Assembly (NCBI GenBank): GCA_002422665.1
Contig: DITA01000138.1
Location: 1-12,397, forward strand
From: Cloacibacterium caeni_C
GTDB lineage: Bacteria; Bacteroidota; Bacteroidia; Flavobacteriales; Weeksellaceae
Direction: 5' to 3'
DNA length: 12,397 bases
In this document: in pieces, positions 1 through 6,785 of the stretch
Layout: the number at the start of each line of letters is the position of its first letter
Numbering within the stretch: the first letter of the stretch is position 1
Made by a program: the position numbers and the translations under genes
Notes under the pieces: model-generated
What the model was told of the DNA's origin: nothing
Seen by the model: only the letters and a program-made list of their open reading frames with translations
The model's database searches: none

Positions 1-888
1 AAAATAAACCTACCCAAAGAAGTTACCGAAAACGCAGAAAGCATCAGCATCAGCTTTGGAGACAAAGAAACAAGCGATTTAGTAGTAGATCCAGCATTTT
101 TTACTTTAGGAGATAATGCGGTAACCATCAATATTACCAGAGATGGAAAAGTATTAAGTCAAGATGCTACCATAAACGTTTTTGCTAAAAATCCAGAAGC
201 GCAACTGACATATGAAATCGTAGCTGAATATCCTCATGATAAGGCTAATTTTGTACAAGGATTTCAGTTAGAAGGAAACACCATTTATGAAAGTGATGGA
301 CAAAACGGACAATCTAAAATTTTAAAATATACCCTAGGTGAAACCAATGTTACAACTTTTACCGCGCAACCAGCAGATGTTTTCTCTGAAGGAAGCACGA
401 TTGTAGGAAATAAAGTGTATCAACTGACTTGGCAAAATAAAAAAGGTTTTATTTATGATAAATCATCGCTTAAACTTCTATCAGAATTTCCTTATCCTAA
501 TGTAATGGGAGAAGGTTGGGGTTTAACGTATGATGGTAAAAATCTTATCGCTTCAGACGGAACTAAAAATCTATATTTCTTAGATGTAAATGACCCTTCT
601 AAAATGGTAAAATACATCTCTGTAGCTGGAAATACTGAAGTGTATGACAGTATTAATGAATTAGAATATCACGACAATTCTATTTACGCTAATGTTTGGC
701 AAAAACCGTATATTCTAAAAATTAATCCAAAATCAGGAGAAGTTTTGGCAAAAATAGATTTCTCAGAAATTGTGAAAAAACACAACACAGGAACAGATGA
801 TGTTCTTAACGGAATTGCCTTCAAAGGGCAAAATATGCTCGTTACAGGAAAAAATTGGGACAAAATTTATGAAGTAAAAATTAAGTAA
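1..888 (+). CDS. Glutaminyl-peptide cyclotransferase (glutamine cyclotransferase family), 5' end missing
   Basis: The reading frame is open from base 1 to a TAA at 886-888, giving 295 residues with the N-terminus outside the window. The family converts N-terminal glutamine of peptides or proteins to pyroglutamate and is usually exported in bacteria. Recognisable blocks of the beta-propeller enzyme are FVQGF and YESDG near residues 84-98, QLTW near 140, GEGWGLTYDG near 170-179, INELEY followed by IYANVW near 218-233, and VLNGIAF with VTGKNWDKIYEV at the C-terminus. Residues 1 to about 70 look like a small beta-rich domain ahead of the propeller. A signal or lipoprotein peptide would be expected upstream but cannot be seen. 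An internal GTG at 415 is not a credible start, because conserved family blocks lie before it. No clear terminator follows. Confidence 0.88.
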   Translation, partial: KINLPKEVTENAESISISFGDKETSDLVVDPAFFTLGDNAVTINITRDGKVLSQDATINVFAKNPEAQLTYEIVAEYPHDKANFVQGFQLEGNTIYESDGQNGQSKILKYTLGETNVTTFTAQPADVFSEGSTIVGNKVYQLTWQNKKGFIYDKSSLKLLSEFPYPNVMGEGWGLTYDGKNLIASDGTKNLYFLDVNDPSKMVKYISVAGNTEVYDSINELEYHDNSIYANVWQKPYILKINPKSGEVLAKIDFSEIVKKHNTGTDDVLNGIAFKGQNMLVTGKNWDKIYEVKIK

Positions 889-947
889 ATTTTATACTGA
901 AAGTTTCTGGTTTTTTCTTGACAATACATTTTACAAACACAAATGCC

Positions 948-1709
948 ATGAAACGATTATCACTTATTTTTACATTTATTTGTGCTGCACTTTTTGCACA
1001 AAAAGAATTTCCTATTATCATAAAAGATAGTATTAGAGATGTTCTTATAGATGATTATGAGAACATTTATGTGTATCGCAATAGCGATTTGAGTATTCTG
1101 AAATATGATTCTCTTGGTCATAAAAAAGCACAAGTCATGTTTCCGCAACCGTTTAAAATACAATCGGTTGAAAATCCTCTGAATATTTTTCTGTTCTCAG
1201 AAAACGGACAGGAAATTAAAATTCTAGATCAGAATCTTAATGAAATTCAGTACCTTAATTTATACCAAAAATTCGGTCATGTAAAAGCAGTTTATTCGCA
1301 AGATTTACAGTTTATTTGGGTGTTAGATTCTGCTCGAAAGCAATTGATACAGTATAATTACCGAGAGGATAAAATTATCAATATCTTTCCTTTTAACATG
1401 GATTTGAGTACTGTGGTAGATTTTATCGTGTATCAAAATCATTTATATTTACTCAGAGAAAAATGTTTCAGCGTTTATGAATTCAAAGGTGCTCAGAAAT
1501 ATTCTATCGACATAGATAATGGTAAAAGATTAAGACGCGTAAATGATAAAATTTACGTGATTGAAAAAAATACCATTTCACTCTACACACCAGCTCAATT
1601 ATTCTATCCTGTATTTTCTAAAGAAAATTTTATCATTGTGGAAAAAAACAGCAATCATTTTTTGGCTTTGATAGAAGACAAACTTTATCTTTACGGAATA
1701 GAAAAATAG
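948..1709 (+). CDS. Secreted beta-propeller-like protein of unknown function
   Basis: The protein has 253 residues when started at the ATG at 948. The frame extends to a TTG at 918, but only the ATG start places a clean signal peptide at the N-terminus (MKRLSLIFTFICAALFA, cleavage before Gln18). I do not recognise a named family. The mature part repeats a pattern of an Asp-containing turn, an aromatic strand, then 'I.KYD' or 'LIQYNY' (for example DDYENIYVYRNSDLSILKYD and IWVLDSARKQLIQYNY). This is typical of NHL/YWTD-like propeller blades. No catalytic or metal-binding motif is evident. The stop lies 5 bp before the deoxynucleoside kinase start, so the two are probably co-transcribed. A functional link to nucleotide salvage is not apparent. 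It is likely periplasmic or surface-exposed. Confidence 0.75.
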   Translation: MKRLSLIFTFICAALFAQKEFPIIIKDSIRDVLIDDYENIYVYRNSDLSILKYDSLGHKKAQVMFPQPFKIQSVENPLNIFLFSENGQEIKILDQNLNEIQYLNLYQKFGHVKAVYSQDLQFIWVLDSARKQLIQYNYREDKIINIFPFNMDLSTVVDFIVYQNHLYLLREKCFSVYEFKGAQKYSIDIDNGKRLRRVNDKIYVIEKNTISLYTPAQLFYPVFSKENFIIVEKNSNHFLALIEDKLYLYGIEK

Positions 1710-1714
1710 AATCG

Positions 1715-2329
1715 ATGCATATTGCTGTTACTGGAAATATAGGCGCGGGAAAAACTACTCTAACTACCATGTTGTCAAAACATTATGGTTGGGATGCGCA
1801 ATTTGAAGATGTAGATCATAATCCATATTTAGAAGACTTTTACGAAGACATGAGCAAATGGAGTTTTGCGCTCCAAATCTATTTCTTAGGAAGCAGATTT
1901 CGCCAAGTAAAAGAAATTAGAGAAAGTGGTAAAAATATAGTTCAAGACAGAACCATCTACGAAGATGCGTATATTTTTGCGGAAAACTTAAATGATATGG
2001 GCTTGCTTACCGAAAGAGATTTTAACAATTATTCTTCGGTGTTTCATCTGATGAAATCCTTTGTTTCGGCACCAGATTTGCTTATTTATTTAAAGTCAGA
2101 TGTTCCTAATTTAGTAAAGAAAATCTACAAAAGAGGAAGAGATTATGAAGCCAGCATTAGCATAGAATATTTATCTAAACTAAACGAAAAATACGAAAAA
2201 TGGATTTCTAACTACAAAGAAGGAAAACTACTCATTATAGAAGTAGATGATTTAGATTTTGTAGAAAGACCAGAAGATTTCGGGTATATTTTAGAGAAAA
2301 TAGAAGCAGAATTGCACGGACTTTTTTAA
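1715..2329 (+). CDS. Deoxynucleoside kinase
   Basis: This cytoplasmic enzyme phosphorylates deoxynucleosides to their monophosphates using ATP (salvage pathway). It has 204 residues, the normal size for the dNK/dGK-dAK family. The P-loop GNIGAGKT is at residues 7-14. A substrate-side block NPYLEDFYED lies at 36-45, the DRT motif (family form [DE]R[ST]) at 78-80, and the Arg-rich lid KRGRDYE at 139-145, followed by the long helix EYLSKLNEKYEKW. These elements together separate it from thymidylate kinase and from zinc-type thymidine kinase. Which nucleoside it prefers cannot be read from the sequence. The start codon is only 5 bp after the preceding stop, and no strong Shine-Dalgarno site is visible, which is usual in this phylum. 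Confidence 0.9.
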   Translation: MHIAVTGNIGAGKTTLTTMLSKHYGWDAQFEDVDHNPYLEDFYEDMSKWSFALQIYFLGSRFRQVKEIRESGKNIVQDRTIYEDAYIFAENLNDMGLLTERDFNNYSSVFHLMKSFVSAPDLLIYLKSDVPNLVKKIYKRGRDYEASISIEYLSKLNEKYEKWISNYKEGKLLIIEVDDLDFVERPEDFGYILEKIEAELHGLF

Positions 2330-2413
2330 GCAGTAGCGTTGTAGAATGATTGAGAATTAGAGAACATTGATTATTAAATAATATTTTTCTTTAACCTCTA
2401 TAATTCAAAATTT

Positions 2414-2755
2414 ATGATTACCATCTTACATAATAATCGCTGCGGAAAATCTAGAACTGCCTTACAGTATTTAGAATCTAAAGGTGTGGCATTTGAAGTA
2501 AGAAATTACTTAGAGAACCCATTGTCTGAAGTAGAAATAGAAGATTTATTATCTAAACTAGATACTTCAATACATAACATTATCAGAAAAAATGAAGATT
2601 TGTGGAAAGAAAATTTCTCAGAAACAACGTATTCTGATAGTGGTTTAGTTTCGATTTTGGCAAATTATCCTAAACTTTTGCAAAGACCAATTGTGATAAA
2701 AGATAATAAAGCCATCATCGCAAGAGAAATAGAAAAATTAGAAAAATTTCTATAA
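2414..2755 (+). CDS. ArsC-family reductase-like protein (arsenate reductase / Spx-like thioredoxin fold)
   Basis: This is a 113-residue cytoplasmic protein of normal ArsC-family length. The N-terminal strand leads into HNNRCGKSRTAL with the candidate catalytic Cys10. The arrangement is C-x-x-S, not the CxxC of Spx regulators. Arginines comparable to the anion-binding set of glutaredoxin-dependent ArsC enzymes are seen in IIRKN (58-59), LLQRPIV (91) and AREIEKL (104). No ars operon genes (arsB/acr3, arsR) are nearby, so real arsenate reduction is uncertain. Many such orphan genes in Bacteroidota have unknown substrates. An 84-bp non-coding gap precedes it and a strong terminator follows 8 bp after the stop, so it is probably its own short transcription unit. 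Confidence 0.82.
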   Translation: MITILHNNRCGKSRTALQYLESKGVAFEVRNYLENPLSEVEIEDLLSKLDTSIHNIIRKNEDLWKENFSETTYSDSGLVSILANYPKLLQRPIVIKDNKAIIAREIEKLEKFL

Positions 2756-2763
2756 AATAAATG

Positions 2764-2794
2764 AAAAGCGAACTCGAAAGAGTTCGCTTTTTTT
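2764..2794. terminator. Strong intrinsic terminator between convergent genes
   Basis: A perfect 12-bp stem (2764-2775 with 2780-2791) is closed by a GAAA tetraloop. The T-run 2788-2794 overlaps the base of the stem. It ends the ArsC-family gene on the + strand. The A-run at 2764-2767 gives four Ts on the other strand, so it may also stop the minus-strand operon, whose last gene ends at 2807. Confidence 0.92.
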
Positions 2795-2806
2795 ATCTAA
2801 ATTTTT

Positions 2807-3706
2807 TTATTTGTTGATTAAATCTTCCAAAGCAGCATTTAAATCTGGATATTTAAAAGTAAATCCTGTTGATTTTATTTTCTCGTTTGACGCTCTGCTT
2901 CCTTCTAAAATAATAGAAGACATTTCTCCCATAATCAGTTTCATCATAAATGCTGGAACAGGAATAGGCAAGAAAAATTTATTTGATTTTTGAGCCATGC
3001 TTTTCATGAAAGTTTCATTGGTCACCGTTTCATCTGCTACTGCGTTGTAACTTCCATTGTATCGAGAGTTTTCTATCGCTTCTACATACATATTTGCCAA
3101 ATCTTCTATGTGAATCCAGTTCATCCATTGTTTTCCTTTTCCTACAGGTGAAGCCAAGTTGAAATCCGTCAATTTTTTCAATGGAACAAAACTTCCACCT
3201 TCTTTTGCCAAAACCATCGCTGTTCTTAGACAAACCACACGTTCTGAAATTTCAGAAAATTGATAAGCAGATTTTTCCCAATCTACTGATAGTTCTGCCA
3301 AAAAATCTAGTTTTTTGATGGGAGAGGTTTCAGTGAGAATTTCATCACTCGTAAAAGTTCCGTAATAATTTATTCCAGAAGCTGAGATAAAGCTTTTTAG
3401 TTTGATTTGATGTTTTTCGCAGTAAGATTTAAGAAGATTAGCAGCATTAATTCTAGAGCTGTAAAGTTCTTTTTTATATTCTTTTGTCCATCTTTTGGCA
3501 ATAGTAGCGCCTGCTAAATGAATAATGGCTTCTATGTTTTCAAAAGCAGCATCTTCTATGAAATTTTGATCTGGATTCCATTGAAATTCATTAGGGTTTC
3601 CCGTATTTTTTCTGGTCAAAATAACAATTTCATGACCTTTTTCTTTTAGTTTTCGAACTAAGTATTTCCCGATTAAACCAGTGGCTCCTGTGATTAATAT
3701 TTTCAT
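2807..3706 (-). CDS. TIGR01777-family NAD(P)-binding epimerase-like protein (SDR39U1/YfcH type)
   Basis: This is a 299-residue extended short-chain dehydrogenase-like protein, the usual length for the family. The Rossmann motif GATGLIG is at residues 7-13. HLAGA is at 63-67, RWTKEYKKELYSSR at 72-85, and the SASG..YYG block at 108-116 stands in place of a classical YxxxK catalytic pair. GKGKQWMNWIHIEDL at 189-203 is a family hallmark, and the C-terminal part from about residue 250 matches the DUF1731 region. The substrate is unknown in the whole family, and old annotations as a cell-division inhibitor are not supported by anything seen here. It is the last gene of the minus-strand group, 84 bp after the DUF493 gene. 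That gap holds a heptad repeat array and no recognisable promoter. Confidence 0.88.
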   Translation of the reverse strand: MKILITGATGLIGKYLVRKLKEKGHEIVILTRKNTGNPNEFQWNPDQNFIEDAAFENIEAIIHLAGATIAKRWTKEYKKELYSSRINAANLLKSYCEKHQIKLKSFISASGINYYGTFTSDEILTETSPIKKLDFLAELSVDWEKSAYQFSEISERVVCLRTAMVLAKEGGSFVPLKKLTDFNLASPVGKGKQWMNWIHIEDLANMYVEAIENSRYNGSYNAVADETVTNETFMKSMAQKSNKFFLPIPVPAFMMKLIMGEMSSIILEGSRASNEKIKSTGFTFKYPDLNAALEDLINK

Positions 3707-3714
3707 AAAATTTA

Positions 3715-3784
3715 GATTTGAGACATTAGATTTGAGATTTGAGAAATGTGTACTTTGTATTTATGTCTTTCATCAACCATCAAC
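3715..3784. repeat. Degenerate 7-bp phased repeat array (10 units)
   Basis: Read from 3715, the sequence falls into ten consecutive heptads with no phase slip. The first four are GATTTGA or GACATTA, the next four drift (for example GTACTTT, GTATTTA), and the last two are identical CATCAAC. The array fills 70 of the 84 bp between the DUF493 and TIGR01777 genes. Its first units fit the same GAnnTTR pattern as the units of the array at 9411-9466 read on its minus strand. No function is known to me. Confidence 0.7.
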
Positions 3785-3790
3785 CTTTTC

Positions 3791-4099
3791 CTATAACATA
3801 ATTACACCTTCAATTTTGGCAACTTCCTGATAAAGTCTGATCACATGTTCCGCATCTAGTACGAAGCATTGTATCGTAATACTGATGTATTTTCCGTTAC
3901 TGCTTTCTCTGGTAGAAAAAGTATTTTTGGTGCCATCAAAAACCTTATAAATTTCGGTAAGTTTTTCTTGATTATTGACAATGATGAATTTATAAAGATA
4001 ATCTTCAGGGAAATTGTGATTTTTCTCTAAATTTATTTTTAAAGAAGCATAAAATTCTGCTTGTTCATCAAATGGTTCGTTTCCTGTTACTTCTATCAT
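3791..4099 (-). CDS. DUF493 family protein (YbeD-like)
   Basis: This is a small 102-residue cytoplasmic protein. The ordering of strands and helices, with segments such as FPEDYLYKFIIVNN, STRESSNGKYISITIQCFVLDAEHVIRLYQEVAKIEGVIML, resembles the DUF493 ferredoxin-like (ACT-like) fold. In E. coli the corresponding protein YbeD sits between dacA and lipB, and its role is unclear. Here the start ATG overlaps the TolC-like gene stop in an ATGA (4096-4099), which implies translational coupling to an export operon. Whether it helps the exporter or simply shares its transcript cannot be told. No catalytic residues are apparent. Confidence 0.82.
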   Translation of the reverse strand: MIEVTGNEPFDEQAEFYASLKINLEKNHNFPEDYLYKFIIVNNQEKLTEIYKVFDGTKNTFSTRESSNGKYISITIQCFVLDAEHVIRLYQEVAKIEGVIML

Positions 4100-5493
4100 T
4101 GTTTTAAAGTGTTGTTTTCAAGCCAGTTCAATTTAAAATAAGTTTTAATCGTTTTGGCTTTCAGTTCTAAAAATTTTTCTTGAGTTTCTAATAGTTTGTT
4201 TTCTCTGCTGTTAATTAAGAAAAGTGAACTTTCACCATTAGAAAATTTAATTTCTTCGGCTTTTAAAAGCCTTTTATAATTTTCAATGAGCGATTCATTA
4301 TTTTGAGTTAAAGATAACAAATTGCCCATTTCTGCATTGTAAGTCTGTATTTTGGTTTTTAATTCTTGATTTTTAAATTTTATATTCTCATTATTTTGGA
4401 GAATTTTCAACTTAATGTTTTGATAATCAGCACGAGCTTCTCTCATGAATATGGGTAACTCCAATTTTATACCATATTGATAATTATTGTCAAAAAGTGG
4501 CAGAATGTCCTGATTTTTAAACTCTTTATTGTACAAATTGTAGTTGAAATTGATTTTAGGAAGAAAATTTTGCCATTTTAGTTTCCTTTCCAGTTCCAAA
4601 GATTTTGATTTTTCAAAATAATAATTCAGCGCATATTGTGCATCAATATTTTGTAAAAGTTTCTCGGTGATGATAAAATAATCTTGGGTAAACTGTGTGT
4701 TCAGTTGTTCACTTGGTTTAGTAAACAGCGGAAGATTGTAATTTTCACCGTTTTCTTTCCAAAGAAATTGTGAAAGTTCTATGGTAGAAATATTAAACTT
4801 GTTCTGAGTTTCTATGGTTTTGGCTTCGAAACTTTGCAGTTGCGTGAAAGCTTCTACAGTATCTATGGCTGGTCTTTCTCCCAAATCAAAAGATTTTTTG
4901 ACCAATTGATATCTTTTTTTGTTGAGGTCAAGAACTTTTTTATTCAATTCTAAAATTTCGTAATTTTTCACCCATTCCCAAAAACTAAAATTGGCTTCCA
5001 AAAGGATTTCATTTTTGAGCATTTCTTGCTCGTAAAAAGTCATTTTGCTGAAATTTTTAGATTGCTGAATAGCAGTTCTTCGTTTATTGTAAACCAAATC
5101 TCTTGCAAGCGGAATGCTTATTCCTACATGATTTAGAACGCCTTTTGTTTCTTCATTATTCAGTTTATTTCCAGTCAAATCATTGGTGCCAATGTTGAAA
5201 TCTATTCCGTACCAAGTTGGGAGATTCAGTTCTATGTTTTTTTGACTGTAATAAAGCGTGTTGTCTATTTTTTTTTCGCCAATTTTTGCTGAAATATTTG
5301 GGTCAAGTAAAGCTTTAGCTTTCAAAATATTATTTTGAGCAATATTTTTTTCCCAATCAGAAATTTTAATAATCGGATGATTTTTTTGAACCCAAGAAAT
5401 ATAATTTGCATAACTCAAAGCAATAGAATCTTGAGCGAAAAAATGATAAGACGTGAAAAGAAAAATAAGCAATAAAATTTTATTTTTTCTCAT
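4096..5493 (-). CDS. TolC-like outer-membrane efflux/secretion protein
   Basis: This 465-residue protein would form the trimeric outer-membrane channel of the export system encoded just upstream. The signal peptide MRKNKILLLIFLFTSYHFFA is followed by Gln21. The mature protein begins with the family block YISWVQKNHPIIKISDWEKNIAQ. It then alternates beta-strand stretches (ISAKIGEKK, IELNLPTWYGIDFNIG, GIKLELPIF) with long helices rich in Lys, Glu, Asn and Gln, the usual double repeat of outer-membrane efflux proteins. Its length is typical. The start lies inside the end of the HlyD gene (14-bp overlap) and its stop overlaps the DUF493 start by 4 bp, so expression is tightly linked. Confidence 0.88.
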   Translation of the reverse strand: MRKNKILLLIFLFTSYHFFAQDSIALSYANYISWVQKNHPIIKISDWEKNIAQNNILKAKALLDPNISAKIGEKKIDNTLYYSQKNIELNLPTWYGIDFNIGTNDLTGNKLNNEETKGVLNHVGISIPLARDLVYNKRRTAIQQSKNFSKMTFYEQEMLKNEILLEANFSFWEWVKNYEILELNKKVLDLNKKRYQLVKKSFDLGERPAIDTVEAFTQLQSFEAKTIETQNKFNISTIELSQFLWKENGENYNLPLFTKPSEQLNTQFTQDYFIITEKLLQNIDAQYALNYYFEKSKSLELERKLKWQNFLPKINFNYNLYNKEFKNQDILPLFDNNYQYGIKLELPIFMREARADYQNIKLKILQNNENIKFKNQELKTKIQTYNAEMGNLLSLTQNNESLIENYKRLLKAEEIKFSNGESSLFLINSRENKLLETQEKFLELKAKTIKTYFKLNWLENNTLKQ

Positions 5494-6781
5494 TCTTTTG
5501 GGTGTTTACTTGATAATAATCTGGCGGAAAACCATTGATATTTCTCCATATTTCGTACCAAATCGGCACATCATTCAGAATGGCAATTCCACTGGCTCCT
5601 GTTCCGATTTTCATGTTAGGTGGCCATCTTTTTTGAGTTTTATCTTCGGCAACAATCGCTTTAAACAAACCGTTTTCACTGATGGAGTTTTCTATGGCAA
5701 TAATTTTTCCAGAAAAAGTTCCGTAGCTAGAATTAGGCCAACCTGAGAAAACAATCGCGGGAAATCCGTCGAAAGTGAGCATCACCTTTTGATTTTCTCT
5801 AATCAGCGGTAAGTCTACAGGTTTTACATAAATTTCTGCGATGTAATCTATCTTTTTCGGAACAATAATTCCGATGGTTTCTGCGTCTTTTACAATTTCG
5901 CCAATTCCAGCTTTCGTGAGTTGTGTAATTTGTCCGTCTTGTGTTGCCAAAATGTAATACAAACCTTTTCTCACTTTATAGGTTGCCACTTGATTTTCTA
6001 ATTTTGCAATGTCACCAGTGCTTCCTGCAACTTGTCCCATACTTTGGAAGCGATCACCTTCAGTTTTACTCAATTTTTCTGTATATTCTTGAATAACAGC
6101 GTTTTGTTCTATGTTTTGAGCCGTGATTTCTTGTTGAGTTTGCGCCAATTTGTTTTCCGCAGAAGTTTTCTTGGCGAGAGCATTTTGATAACTTACATTT
6201 CGTTGTTGCAACTGAGTAAGAGAAACCAAACCTTCTTCATACATTTTATTCTGACGATTAAGCTGGTCTTGAGCAATTTTTAATTCGTTGTTTACGGCGG
6301 TAAGTTCGGCTTGTTCTGCTTTTAATTTATTTTGTAACTGAGCAATTTTAATTTTAATTTGATTCAGTTTTAAATCTTTAGTGGCAGTAATAGCTGCTAT
6401 TTGGTTTTCTGTGGTAGAGATTTTGGCATTATAGTATTCTCTGACTCCTTTTTTTGCTTGAACTTGTTCCTGAGTTCTTTCTACCAAAAGTGGGTCTAGA
6501 TAATCGTCTTTAATTTCAGAAATTTGAAGAATGGTATCCCCTTTTTTTACGACATCTCCGTTTTTCACGTACCATTTGATGATTCTTCCAGGAATAGGAG
6601 AGTTCAGTTTTTGAGGTCTTTGTTCCTGAAATAAAGTATTAACATTTCCTTGAGTTTTAATATTCTGAGTCCAAGGCAAAAACATAATGAAAACAAATGC
6701 TAAAAAAGTAAATAAAAACCATTTGGCAACATTTGATTTCTTATTGATATGATAAATATTTTCGAGTGATTTGAGTTGCAT
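5480..6781 (-). CDS. HlyD-family periplasmic adaptor (membrane fusion protein)
   Basis: This 433-residue inner-membrane-anchored adaptor would connect the ABC exporter to the TolC-like channel across the periplasm. A single transmembrane helix spans about residues 21-37 (WFLFTFLAFVFIMFLPW), with a short cytoplasmic N-terminus. A lipoyl half-motif follows at about 57-90 (LNSPIPGRIIKWYVKNGDVVKKGDTIL). A long coiled-coil hairpin covers about 100-270, rich in Gln, Lys, Glu and Ala. The second lipoyl half is at about 273-305 (YYILATQDGQITQ...GEIVKDAETIGIIVP) and the beta-barrel region runs to about 400. The C-terminal tail IWYEIWRNINGFPPDYY is recognisable from flavobacterial adaptors. The start is 4 bp after the ABC gene stop. 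Confidence 0.9.
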   Translation of the reverse strand: MQLKSLENIYHINKKSNVAKWFLFTFLAFVFIMFLPWTQNIKTQGNVNTLFQEQRPQKLNSPIPGRIIKWYVKNGDVVKKGDTILQISEIKDDYLDPLLVERTQEQVQAKKGVREYYNAKISTTENQIAAITATKDLKLNQIKIKIAQLQNKLKAEQAELTAVNNELKIAQDQLNRQNKMYEEGLVSLTQLQQRNVSYQNALAKKTSAENKLAQTQQEITAQNIEQNAVIQEYTEKLSKTEGDRFQSMGQVAGSTGDIAKLENQVATYKVRKGLYYILATQDGQITQLTKAGIGEIVKDAETIGIIVPKKIDYIAEIYVKPVDLPLIRENQKVMLTFDGFPAIVFSGWPNSSYGTFSGKIIAIENSISENGLFKAIVAEDKTQKRWPPNMKIGTGASGIAILNDVPIWYEIWRNINGFPPDYYQVNTQKNEKK

Positions 6782-6785
6782 CGTT

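Noticed and set aside
918..947. TTG start at 918 for the propeller-like protein
   Set aside because: It would add ten polar residues in front of an otherwise standard signal peptide. The ATG at 948 is better.
2343..2377. Possible third, decayed heptad array before the ArsC-family gene (units such as GAACATT GATTATT)
   Set aside because: Only two units fit the pattern well and the register slips to 6 bp nearby. In AT-rich DNA this is not distinguishable from chance.
2380..2413. Promoter for the ArsC-family gene (TATTTTTC)
   Set aside because: It misses the final G of TAnnTTTG and has no TTG at a suitable distance upstream, so I could not support it.
2414..2755. Arsenic resistance locus
   Set aside because: Only a lone ArsC-like protein is present, with no arsenite pump or ArsR regulator nearby. 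The family also includes proteins unrelated to arsenic.
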